Positions 56,785 through 64,000 of a DNA stretch of 64,000 nucleotides are shown piece by piece. Each line of letters begins with the position of its first letter. Within the stretch, counting starts at the first letter, position 1. The notes under the pieces were generated by a model, which saw nothing but the letters and a program-made list of their open reading frames with translations, did no database searches and was not told where the DNA came from. The translations under genes were made by a program, and so were the position numbers. The stretch spans positions 90,512-154,511 of the forward strand of contig CALEDJ010000032.1 of the NCBI GenBank assembly GCA_937951485.1, in the 5' to 3' direction. The stretch is from an uncultured bacterium. Lineage in GTDB: Bacteria; Hydrogenedentota; Hydrogenedentia; Hydrogenedentales; CAILVY01.

Positions 56785-57762
56785 TCATGCCGATTGTTCT
56801 TCATGGCGCGCGAGGGCGCAACCTGCGCAGCCGAGCACGCCGGAGTCCTCGCCGAGTCCGGCAGGCACAATCCGGCAGCGCTTCGCGGGCACCTCAAAGG
56901 CGTTCTCGCGCACGACGCGGCGCACAGGATCAAAGAGCATCTCGCCGGCGGCGATCATCCCGCCGCAGAGCACCACCATCTCCGGGTTCTGGATGTTAAC
57001 GATGGTGGCGATGCCCAGCCCCAACCACGTCGCGGTCTCTTCAAAGACGTACTTCGCGAAGGCATCGCCCGCGCGCGCGGCGTCGGAGATCATCTTCCCG
57101 GTGAGTTTTGCGAGGTCCCCGCCGCACATGTCCCGCAGCGCGGATTCCTTCCCCGCTTCCAGCCCTTCGACCGCCGTGCGCACCATGCCGGTGACGGACG
57201 CATAGGCTTCGAGACAGCCGCGCGCGCCGCAACCGCAGCGGCGGCCGTCGCGCTGCACGGTCATATGGCCCAATTCCGCCGCCGTGCCGTCAATGCCGCG
57301 CAGCAGCCGGCCAAAGATGATCATGCCGCCGCCAACACCGGTGCCCAGCGTAAACACGGCCATGCTTTCTGTGCCCTGGCCAGCGCCCATCCAGTATTCG
57401 CCATAGCAGGCCACGTTCGCATCATTGTCCACATAACACGGCATGCCGAGACGGTCCCGCATGGCATCCGCCAGCGGCACGTTCTTCCAGCCCGGGAGGT
57501 TGGGCGGACTGTACACAACCCCGGTCTGCCAGTTCATTGGACCCGGTGCGCCGAAACCCACGGCGATCACCTGCGAGGTCTCCACGCCGGCCTGCCGCAT
57601 CACGTCGCGCACCGCCGCTTCCATCACGTCCATCACCGCGTCCGGCCCTTCTTCTGCGCGCGTCGGGCGCGAATCCTTCGCCAGGATTTTCTTGTCCCGC
57701 GATACGACGGCGGTTTTCACGTTGGTGCCGCCCAAATCCACGCCGATAATCACTTCACTCAC
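56785..57762 (-). CDS. ROK-family sugar kinase (glucokinase-like)
   Basis: The 325-residue protein has the ATP-binding VIIGVDLGGTNVKTAVV, the sugar-binding GFGAPGPMN and VDNDANVACYGEYW (catalytic Asp), FTLGTGVGGG, ELGHMTV with His, and the zinc motif CGCGARGCLEAYAS. This pattern fits bacterial ROK glucokinases. GTG 57762 is the start and overlaps the gltX stop by 4 nt (GTGA). Together with the PfkB-type gene it may phosphorylate two sugars, but no transporter is adjacent. Confidence 0.93.
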   Translation of the reverse strand: MSEVIIGVDLGGTNVKTAVVSRDKKILAKDSRPTRAEEGPDAVMDVMEAAVRDVMRQAGVETSQVIAVGFGAPGPMNWQTGVVYSPPNLPGWKNVPLADAMRDRLGMPCYVDNDANVACYGEYWMGAGQGTESMAVFTLGTGVGGGMIIFGRLLRGIDGTAAELGHMTVQRDGRRCGCGARGCLEAYASVTGMVRTAVEGLEAGKESALRDMCGGDLAKLTGKMISDAARAGDAFAKYVFEETATWLGLGIATIVNIQNPEMVVLCGGMIAAGEMLFDPVRRVVRENAFEVPAKRCRIVPAGLGEDSGVLGCAGCALARHEEQSA

Positions 57763-59240
57763 GACTGCTCCTCTCCCAATCTCCCGATATAGGCTATGGC
57801 GCGGTCCATCCGCGTCAGGCATTCCGCCTTGCCCAATAATTCCGCAAGTTCAAAAAGTCCGGGGCCCACCGACTTGCCGGTCAACGCCAATCGCGTGGGA
57901 TGCACGAACTTCCCAAGCGATTCCCCGGTATCCCGCGTCAGTTGTTCATACGCCGCCTTGATGCCGTCATGCGTCCAGTCGGCGACGGCGTTCATCGTCC
58001 CGCGAATCAGGCGCATCCGGTCGGCGGCATCCGGCGCGCGCCAGTGCTTGTTCACCGCCTTCTCTTCGTACCATGCCACGTCCCGGAAGAAAAAGTCTGT
58101 GTATTCGACAATGTGATTGAGCGTGGGGATTTTCTCCTGGCAGATGGCGGCCATGCGCGTGAGCCATTCCGGTGAACGGCCACTGCAATCAAACCCGTGC
58201 TTCTCAAGAACAGGCACGACACGGTCGCGCAGTTTTTCCGGCGTGAGCATTCGGATATGCTGGCCATTGAGCCAGTCCAGTTTCTTCCGGTCGAAACGCG
58301 CCGCCGATTTGCTCAGTCGCTCCAGCGTAAAGAGATGCTTCAATTCTTCCAGCGTGAAAAACTCGCGACCCTCCTCCTCTGAAGTCCAGCCCAAAAGAAT
58401 AATGTAATTAATCAGCGTTTCCGGGAGATAGCCGTCATCGCGCCAGTCAAGCACGTTTGCGCCGTGCAGCCGTTTGCTGTATTTGCGCCCCTGTTCGTCG
58501 AGCACCAGCGGATGGTGCGCGAACTGCGGCAACGGATAGCCCAGCGCATGAAACAGCATCACATGCCTGCCGGCATTGGTCAAGTGATCATCTCCCCGGA
58601 TGACATGGGTGATTTTCATGTGCCCGTCGTCCACGACTACCGCAAGATGAAAAATGGGATCCCCGTTGGCCTTCAAGATGATGAAATCATCGTATTCTTT
58701 GTTATCGAAACGCACATCGCCCTGGATGAGATCATGGACTACCGTCTCTCCTTCCGGCACGCGGAAACGCACCGTGTAAGGGCGGTCCCCCATTGCCGCC
58801 ACCTGTTGCGGACTGAGGTTGCGGCACTTGCCGCTGTACCGCGGCGGACGTTTCTCTTCCAGTGCCCGCTGACGTTCCGCCTCGATTTCTTCCTTGCTGC
58901 AAAAACATTTGTACGCCTTGCCCTCATCCAACAGGCGCAGCGCCTCGCGCCGGTGCAACTCGCGGCGTTGTGACTGGCGATACGGTCCGTATGCGCCCCG
59001 CTCCGGTTCTCCAGCGAATTCCGGACCTTCGTCCCATTCAATACCCAGCCACTTGAAGCCCTCGCACATGGCCTGTACATATGCCTCATCCGTGCGTTCC
59101 GCATCCGTGTCTTCCAGGCGCAAAATGAACGTCCCGCCCGTGCTCCGCGCAAACAACCAGTTATACAGCGCCGTCTTGGCGGTTCCGATATGCAAAAAGC
59201 CGGAAGGCGAGGGCGCAATCCGGCAACGCGTAGTGCTCAT
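57759..59240 (-). CDS. gltX: Glutamyl-tRNA synthetase
   Basis: The class I synthetase of 493 residues charges tRNA with glutamate. The HIGH motif is FLHIGTAKTALYNW (His17) after CRIAPSPSG, and the KMSKS motif is KYSKRLHG. RLEDTDAERTDE and the HVIRGDDHLTNAGRH region also match. Because a full GatCAB is encoded at 38.6 kb, this enzyme may be non-discriminating and charge tRNA(Gln) as well. AGGAG precedes ATG 59240. It heads a three-gene operon with the two sugar kinases. Confidence 0.97.
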   Translation of the reverse strand: MSTTRCRIAPSPSGFLHIGTAKTALYNWLFARSTGGTFILRLEDTDAERTDEAYVQAMCEGFKWLGIEWDEGPEFAGEPERGAYGPYRQSQRRELHRREALRLLDEGKAYKCFCSKEEIEAERQRALEEKRPPRYSGKCRNLSPQQVAAMGDRPYTVRFRVPEGETVVHDLIQGDVRFDNKEYDDFIILKANGDPIFHLAVVVDDGHMKITHVIRGDDHLTNAGRHVMLFHALGYPLPQFAHHPLVLDEQGRKYSKRLHGANVLDWRDDGYLPETLINYIILLGWTSEEEGREFFTLEELKHLFTLERLSKSAARFDRKKLDWLNGQHIRMLTPEKLRDRVVPVLEKHGFDCSGRSPEWLTRMAAICQEKIPTLNHIVEYTDFFFRDVAWYEEKAVNKHWRAPDAADRMRLIRGTMNAVADWTHDGIKAAYEQLTRDTGESLGKFVHPTRLALTGKSVGPGLFELAELLGKAECLTRMDRAIAYIGRLGEEQS

Positions 59241-59332
59241 GTATGCTCCTGTCCTCTTGTCCCCGGTCAATGGAATGCACCAGAGGATAGCACTTTCCTG
59301 CGGTGCGCTGCATCTTCTGATGGGCGCAAGAA

Positions 59333-59388
59333 AAAGGACAGCAAGGACCACAAGAACAAAAGGGACTACAAGGACGGCAAGGACGAAA
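59333..59388. repeat. Degenerate GGACAAG repeat tract
   Basis: The plus strand reads a series of loose copies of aaggac-aca/ggacaagg units, the reverse complement of the tracts at 14301 and 62740. One frame would read KDSKDHKNKRDYKDGKD, which is a spurious product. Confidence 0.5.
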
Positions 59389-59517
59389 TTGAACCGAAGG
59401 TCTCCCGCGCCCCAAGTGTTGTATTTGCGGCAGGTTCGACTGCTCGGATAGACTCTGGTGCTGTAAGGCGGGTGTGCCGCGCCGAAGCCCTGTCGAAGGC
59501 TGAACGCCTGCTCTAGC

Positions 59518-59601
59518 TTTGGAGTGCAGGCTTTAGCCCGAACGGGTTTCGCGATAGTTCAAGGTTGCTTCGCAACCCCGCACGCTAAAGCGTGGACTCC
59601 A
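59518..59601. repeat. Hairpin element with inverted tggagt arms
   Basis: The left arm (59518-59536) and right arm (59585-59601) are imperfect inverted copies around tggagtNcaNgctttag, and two perfect hairpins lie between (cccg-aa-cggg and ggttgc-ttc-gcaacc at 59563-59577). Bases 59575-59601 are an exact inverted copy of 1095-1121. The element ends 32 nt before the mannosidase start, so it forms part of its leader. Confidence 0.75.
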
Positions 59602-59633
59602 GAACAGATCCAAAAACCACAGGAGAAATGCCG

Positions 59634-62282
59634 ATGAAAGCCTATTACTGCGTTGGGACGCATTGGGACCGGGAATGGTACAAGCCTTTCCAGGAATTCC
59701 GGATGTGGCTGGTGGAACTGGTGGACGAGTTGATTGATTTGATGGAAAAGGACCCCCGTTACCGCTGTTTCCATCTCGACGGGCAAACCGTCATGCTGGA
59801 GGATTACCTGGAAATCCGCCCTGAAAAACGCAAAAAACTGGTGCAACTGCTCAAGGATCGCCGCATTCTGGCAGGCCCATGGTATAACTTGCCGGACGAA
59901 TGGTTGATCTCCGGGGAGAGTTTCATCCGCAACCTGATGCGTGGCATGCGGATATGCCGGGAAATGGGCTTTCCCCATTGCGATTTCGCCTACACGCCCG
60001 ACCAGTTCGGCCACATCGCCGCGTTGCCGATGATCATGCAGGGTTTTGGGCTAAGCGCGGGCATCTGCTGGCGGGGCGCACAGGATGCCCACTACCCGGC
60101 GCAGTTTGTGTGGGTCGGCCCCGACGGAAGCCGCATGGTTTATCACAAACTTGCGGACAAGGGCAGTTACGGCCCCTTCGATTTCGCCGTCCGAAGACCG
60201 ATGAAAGCGTCCGGTCGTACGGATAAGGCATTTAAGGAGTATTTCGAGCCCTACTTCAAGGAGGAAACCGCGCGCGCACCGCTGCCCATCGTGCTGATGC
60301 TGGACGCGATTGATCACCAGCGCCCCGACCCGGAGATGCCGGACCTCTTTGATGATCTGCAAAAGCGCTATCCCGATATCACGTTTGTGTGGGCGTCGCT
60401 GGAGGACTACGGACGGGAAATCGCCCAACACGCCGACGAACTGGAAGAGCGTACAGGCGAATTGCGGCAGCCCCTGCGCGACATCAGCGGCATGTACCAG
60501 TATCTCATCGTCCACACCATCTCCTCACGCTACCCCCTGAAACGCCGCAACGGGAAGTGTCAGGCGTTGCTGGAGAAATGGGCGGAACCGTATGCGCTGT
60601 TTCAGATGATGGCCGGCGGCCAGCCTGTCCTCACTTACCTCGACAAAGCATGGGAATATCTCCTGCGCAACCATCCCCACGATTCCATTTGCGGGTGCAG
60701 CGTGGACCAGGTGCACCGCGACATGATGTACCGTTTTGACCAGAGCGAGATGATCGCCGACGGCGTGATACGTCGCGCCATCGCCGCGATCGGCAAAGCC
60801 ACCGACGCCCCCGATGCCTGGCAGAACATCGTTGTGCACAACCCCCTGCCGTTCGCCCGTCACGGGGTCTATGACATCGCCATCGAGTTCCCGCCGGATT
60901 ACCCGCACAAGTATGTGGACGGGTTGGCCACCGGCCAACTGATGAACAAGTTCCATCTGGTCAAGGCGGACGGCACCCGCTTGTCCTACCAGACCCGCGC
61001 CGTCGAACGCAATCAACCTGTCAAACGCCTCAATGATATGGGCCGCGAAATGACCTATCAGAGCGATCTTTGTCATATCGCCGTGGAACTGGAACTGCCG
61101 CCCTGCGGCTACACCGGCTTCCGCGTGGAACCCACCGACGAAGCGACCCGCAACTATGGAACGCTCATGACCGGTCCGCTCTCCGCGTCCAATGGCCTGA
61201 TCAGCGTATCCGTCAACCGCGACGGCACTGCCGCCATGCGCCACGAGGCGTTCAACCGCACCTTCGATGGGCTGTTCGCCTATGAAGACAGCGGTGACGC
61301 AGGCGACGGTTGGACCCGGGGGCCGCTGGTCAATGACATCGTGTATCGCGGGCCGGGCAACCATGTCGCGGTGGCCGTGACCGAAAATGGACCCCTGCGC
61401 ACCACCTTCCGCATCGAGCGCGAATTCCTGTTACCGGACCACGTGGAAATGCCTGCGTATGCGCGCAGCGCGACCCGCGTCCCGATGCAGGTCACCGACT
61501 TCCTCTCCGTCGAAAAGGGGTCCTCATGCTTGCGTGTCCACACTGTGGTAAACAACACGGTGAAGGACCATCGCCTTCGCGTCCTGTTCCCCACCGGCAT
61601 CCTCACCGACACCTCCTTCGCCAAAACCCCTTTCGCCATTGTCGAACGCGAGATCGCCATTCCTCCCGAATCCGCCCACTGGCAGGAACGGATCAACCCG
61701 GAAAAGGCGTTCACCTATCTCTGCGGCGTCTTGAACGCCGACGGCGGCTTCGCCGCGCTGGTGCCCTGGGGTCTTCACGAATACGAGGTCTTTGCGACAC
61801 CCGACCGCACCCTTGCGCTCACGTTGTTCCGGGCGACCGGTCAGACCGTCATGACCGCCGGGGAGCCGGACGGGCAGTTGCAGCAAACAATGCGCTTTGA
61901 TTACCAGTTGTGGGCGTTTGCCGGACCATTGGACCGGGGGCTGGCCCTGCGCAGCGTGGCCGAGCACCAGGTCGGCGTGCGTACCCATTGCGCCGCGACA
62001 TTGCCTGAAGACTATTCCTTCCTGTATCTGGGCGAAGGCAGCAAGTCGTTCGTCACCGCCATCAAGCCCGCCCAGGACGGTAATGGCGGCGTAATCCGCC
62101 TCTGGAATCCCTTCGATGTGCCCCGCGACGAATGCATCTTTCTCGCCAAAAAAGTAAAGGAAGCGCACCGCTGCAACCTGAACGAGGACCCCGAAGCGCC
62201 GATTGCCCTGACCAAAGAGGGCGGCATGCCGGTGACGGTGCCCGCACGTGGACTCGCCACTATTCGATTCCGGTGGAAATAG
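59634..62282 (+). CDS. GH38 alpha-mannosidase
   Basis: The 882-residue glycoside hydrolase removes alpha-linked mannose, acting through a double-displacement mechanism with zinc. Zinc ligands His10 and Asp12 are in THWDREWYKPF, the nucleophile Asp123 is in YTPDQFGHIAALP, and the third zinc site His349/Asp350 is in NHPHDSICGCSVDQVH, so the enzyme should be active. The domain order (N-terminal hydrolase barrel, three-helix domain around 290-380, C-terminal beta domains) is complete. No signal peptide is present, so it is probably cytoplasmic, as are the MngB-like mannosylglycerate hydrolases. ATG 59634 has an aggag SD at 8 nt. Confidence 0.92.
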   Translation: MKAYYCVGTHWDREWYKPFQEFRMWLVELVDELIDLMEKDPRYRCFHLDGQTVMLEDYLEIRPEKRKKLVQLLKDRRILAGPWYNLPDEWLISGESFIRNLMRGMRICREMGFPHCDFAYTPDQFGHIAALPMIMQGFGLSAGICWRGAQDAHYPAQFVWVGPDGSRMVYHKLADKGSYGPFDFAVRRPMKASGRTDKAFKEYFEPYFKEETARAPLPIVLMLDAIDHQRPDPEMPDLFDDLQKRYPDITFVWASLEDYGREIAQHADELEERTGELRQPLRDISGMYQYLIVHTISSRYPLKRRNGKCQALLEKWAEPYALFQMMAGGQPVLTYLDKAWEYLLRNHPHDSICGCSVDQVHRDMMYRFDQSEMIADGVIRRAIAAIGKATDAPDAWQNIVVHNPLPFARHGVYDIAIEFPPDYPHKYVDGLATGQLMNKFHLVKADGTRLSYQTRAVERNQPVKRLNDMGREMTYQSDLCHIAVELELPPCGYTGFRVEPTDEATRNYGTLMTGPLSASNGLISVSVNRDGTAAMRHEAFNRTFDGLFAYEDSGDAGDGWTRGPLVNDIVYRGPGNHVAVAVTENGPLRTTFRIEREFLLPDHVEMPAYARSATRVPMQVTDFLSVEKGSSCLRVHTVVNNTVKDHRLRVLFPTGILTDTSFAKTPFAIVEREIAIPPESAHWQERINPEKAFTYLCGVLNADGGFAALVPWGLHEYEVFATPDRTLALTLFRATGQTVMTAGEPDGQLQQTMRFDYQLWAFAGPLDRGLALRSVAEHQVGVRTHCAATLPEDYSFLYLGEGSKSFVTAIKPAQDGNGGVIRLWNPFDVPRDECIFLAKKVKEAHRCNLNEDPEAPIALTKEGGMPVTVPARGLATIRFRWK

Positions 62283-62383
62283 GGGAGAGGGGCAACTTCC
62301 CAGCGAGGACAACAAAGACGGAAAAGACGATTAGTCTCATGCGGCGATGCCCCACTGATTCCATGCAACATTTTTTTCCACCT

Positions 62384-62423
62384 CAGTGCGGTCCAAAACA
62401 TTCTGAGTTCTGAGAAAAGCCTT
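62384..62423. repeat. Dispersed 40-bp repeat (second copy)
   Basis: About 31 of 40 bases agree with 43085-43124, including cagtgc, gtccaaaa, ttgagaa-like and agcctt blocks. Both copies lie in intergenic DNA. Confidence 0.55.
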
Positions 62424-62440
62424 TTGTCATATTAACCTTT

Positions 62441-62715
62441 CCCCTCACCCCACCCCTCTCCCAAAGGGAGAGGGAGCGACAGCATGCCTCAGGTTTCACC
62501 ATATATACCCTGTCGCGGAGGGAGAGCGAGCGACAGCATGCCTCACGTTTCGCCGTATACACCTACTGTCGTATGACGGGTGTTTGCGCAGTGGAGCGAC
62601 AGCATGCCTCAGGTTTCACCATATATACCCTCTCCCAAAGGGAGAGGGAGCGACAGCATGCCTCAGGTTTCACCATATATACCCTCTCCCACTGGGAGAG
62701 GGGTGGGGTGAGGGG
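62441..62715. repeat. Element with 22-bp terminal inverted repeats and 54-bp internal repeats
   Basis: A perfect 22-bp inverted repeat (cccctcaccccacccctctccc and its complement) bounds the segment at 62441-62462 and 62694-62715. Inside, the core gagcgacagcatgcctcagg with about 18 further bases recurs at 62474, 62528, 62594 and 62648, giving spacings of 54, 66 and 54. The second copy is diverged and followed by a 12-bp insertion. There is no coding capacity of interest and no transposase. Confidence 0.9.
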
Positions 62716-62739
62716 AAATAACCTGTTTTGGACACCACT

Positions 62740-62800
62740 GTTTCCACTGTCTTCTTTGTGTCCTTCTTGTCCTCGCTGTCCCTGTTGTCCTTCAGGTCTT
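62740..62800. repeat. Degenerate GTCCTTG repeat tract
   Basis: Loose units of tgtccttcttgtcctcgctgtccc type lie in a row, as at 14301-14352. No gene is seen between the mannosidase and 62957. Confidence 0.5.
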
Positions 62801-62865
62801 TTTGTCGTTCCAGTCTTTCTCTTCCCAGCCCCTGTCGTTCCGTTTTCCGAAATTCTGCGCTTCAT

Positions 62866-62895
62866 TTGACATCGGATCCCCCATAATCCTACAAT
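62866..62895 (+). promoter_or_regulatory. Sigma-70 promoter of the NifA-like gene
   Basis: A perfect TTGACA (62866-62871), an 18-nt spacer and TACAAT (62890-62895) lie about 60 nt upstream of ATG 62957. Confidence 0.65.
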
Positions 62896-62956
62896 GTGGT
62901 ATCTTTTCATGTGTTTTTTTGCGGGAAAACCGGTAATTTTCCAGATTGGCGGGTCT

Positions 62957-64000
62957 ATGTTGGATACAAATCCGAAAGTCAGGCGGGAACTTACCGAACT
63001 CTCATTGCTTTTTGAGATCGGGCAGATTCTGGACCGGACTTTTGACCTCCGCGACGAGTTGGGACCGGTACTGAAGGCGATTGCTGCGCACACTGGTATG
63101 CTGCGGGGCACCATTACCCTCCTGGATCGAGAAATGGGGGAGTTACGGATAGAGGCGGCGCATGGACTGTCCAGCAACGAATTACAACGAGGGCGCTACA
63201 AACCCGGCGAAGGGATTGTGGGCCGCGTGGCGCAGTCGGGCCGCCCGATGGTGGTGCCTCGGGTCTCTCAGGAACCGAGTTTTCTGAACCGCACCCAGGC
63301 ACGTAAAAGTCTCAATAAAGAGGACATATCGTTTATTTGTGTGCCCATCAAGATGGAAAACGTTGTATTGGGCACCCTGAGCGCGGACCGCATTTTCAGC
63401 GAGGATGTGTCCTTGGACGAAGACGTGCGCCTGATGTCCATCATCGCCTCGATGATCGCGCGCGCCCTGATGCTGCGTCGGCAATCTCTGGAAGAGCGCG
63501 ATAAATTGCTGAAAGAAAACGAGCGGTTACAGCATCAACTCCGCGAAAAATTCCGACCCTCAAATATGATCGGGCGTTCCGGCGCCATGCAGACGGTTTA
63601 TGACCTGATTGCGCAAGTGGCGAAAAGCGACGCGACGGTCCTGATCCGGGGGGAGAGCGGCGTAGGCAAAGAACTGGTGGCGCATTCCATTCACTACAAC
63701 AGTTCGCGCGCTTCAAAACCGTTCATCCGTGTCAATTGCGCGGCCCTGCCGGAATCGGTGATCGAGAGCGAGTTGTTCGGCCATGAAAAGGGCGCATTTA
63801 CCGGGGCGACGCAGCAGCGCAAAGGACGCTTTGAATTGGCCCACCAAGGCACGATCTTCCTCGACGAAATCGGCGAACTCGATGCGAACCTGCAGACGAA
63901 GCTCCTGCGAGTTCTTCAGGAAGGGGAATTCGAAAGAGTAGGGTCGGCCGAGACGAAGGAAGTCGACGTACGCGTCATCGCCGCCACCAACCGCGACGTT
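62957..64000 (+). CDS. Sigma-54-dependent activator, GAF-AAA+ (NifA-type), partial
   Basis: The first 348 codons are in the window; the C-terminus with the DNA-binding domain is cut off. A GAF domain (about residues 15-170, [13 protein letters not shown] to [11 protein letters not shown]) is followed by a short coiled linker and a sigma-54 AAA+ domain from about residue 200: Walker [13 protein letters not shown], the GAFTGA loop in [15 protein letters not shown] and Walker [11 protein letters not shown]. The GAFTGA motif shows that it remodels RNA polymerase with sigma-54. The layout equals NifA, but the GAF ligand is unknown and nif genes are not visible, so nitrogen fixation should not be inferred. 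Confidence 0.92.
   Translation, partial: MLDTNPKVRRELTELSLLFEIGQILDRTFDLRDELGPVLKAIAAHTGMLRGTITLLDREMGELRIEAAHGLSSNELQRGRYKPGEGIVGRVAQSGRPMVVPRVSQEPSFLNRTQARKSLNKEDISFICVPIKMENVVLGTLSADRIFSEDVSLDEDVRLMSIIASMIARALMLRRQSLEERDKLLKENERLQHQLREKFRPSNMIGRSGAMQTVYDLIAQVAKSDATVLIRGESGVGKELVAHSIHYNSSRASKPFIRVNCAALPESVIESELFGHEKGAFTGATQQRKGRFELAHQGTIFLDEIGELDANLQTKLLRVLQEGEFERVGSAETKEVDVRVIAATNRDV

Noticed and set aside
59415-59455. Possible tRNA because of a ggttcgac segment
   Set aside because: No acceptor or anticodon stem can be formed around it.
62466-62690. CRISPR-like array
   Set aside because: The repeated core is about 38 bp, the gaps of about 16 bp are themselves mostly repeated, and the whole is bounded by inverted repeats; no cas genes are near.
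62957-64000. Assignment as nifA and evidence of nitrogen fixation
   Set aside because: The GAF-AAA+ layout is shared by many activators, the DNA-binding end is outside the window, and no nif gene is present.

Overview
The window looks like a chromosomal segment of a free-living bacterium with fairly high GC (about 57-60 %, judged by eye). It carries no rRNA, tRNA, plasmid, phage or transposase genes that I can recognise. Several traits point to a Planctomycetes/Hydrogenedentota/Lentisphaerae-like lineage: a prepilin-like protein with a C-terminal H-X9-DG motif (50.7 kb), a secreted Ig-like protein with a long (Glu-Gly)n linker (52 kb), several Ser/Thr kinases, a GldA/GldG-like ABC cassette and many hairpin-type dispersed repeats. 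I favour Hydrogenedentota, but this is inference from gene style and not a phylogeny.

Layout. 0-6.5 kb (+): the end of a sugar-binding protein, an ankyrin lipoprotein, RNase HI, a hybrid PAS histidine kinase and a D,D-carboxypeptidase. 6.8-11.1 kb (-): an operon ybaB-fmt-rsmB-PASTA protein-rpe, which resembles the Firmicutes fmt-rsmB-prpC-prkC-rsgA-rpe cluster but has a kinase-less PASTA protein in the prkC position. 11.4-16 kb (+): thiC, a Dus enzyme, an AraD-like aldolase and an alpha/beta hydrolase. 16-17.8 kb (-): a tiny membrane peptide, a cobalamin adenosyltransferase and exonuclease III. 18.2-19.7 kb (+): a FetAB-like exporter. 19.7-27.4 kb (-): three glycosyltransferases, an HDOD protein, a tandem Usp protein, hisH and hisB (with a 27-bp tandem repeat array just upstream of hisB), and a phosphoesterase. 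27.8-37 kb: a PHP-domain protein, a TPR-Ser/Thr kinase fusion, tsaE-glgA, Nif3-Memo and cyclopropane fatty acid synthase.

37.3-49 kb (+): thiolase, gatCAB, rsfS, an atypical Ser/Thr kinase, and then a three-gene ABC cassette (ATPase; permease fused to a GldG-like region; DUF4340-like protein) preceded by a near-ideal sigma-54 promoter. 49.8-53.5 kb: a prepilin-like protein, a TetR regulator with paired operators, and the EG-repeat Ig protein. 53.6-59.2 kb (-): SMUG1-type uracil-DNA glycosylase with a TPR membrane protein, then gltX-ROK kinase-PfkB kinase. 59.6-62.3 kb (+): a GH38 alpha-mannosidase. After a repeat-rich gap, the window ends inside a NifA-type sigma-54 activator.

The genes are mostly housekeeping (translation, tRNA modification, his and thi biosynthesis, glycogen, cell wall) with sensory and envelope functions between them. 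The intergenic DNA is unusually rich in structured repeats: paired hairpins, a 22-bp terminal-inverted-repeat element with 54-bp repeats, and fragments of widespread bacterial repeat families. Many genes overlap by 4 nt (ATGA or GTGA), and GTG or TTG starts are common. Starts were placed using Shine-Dalgarno (SD) position and family N-termini.
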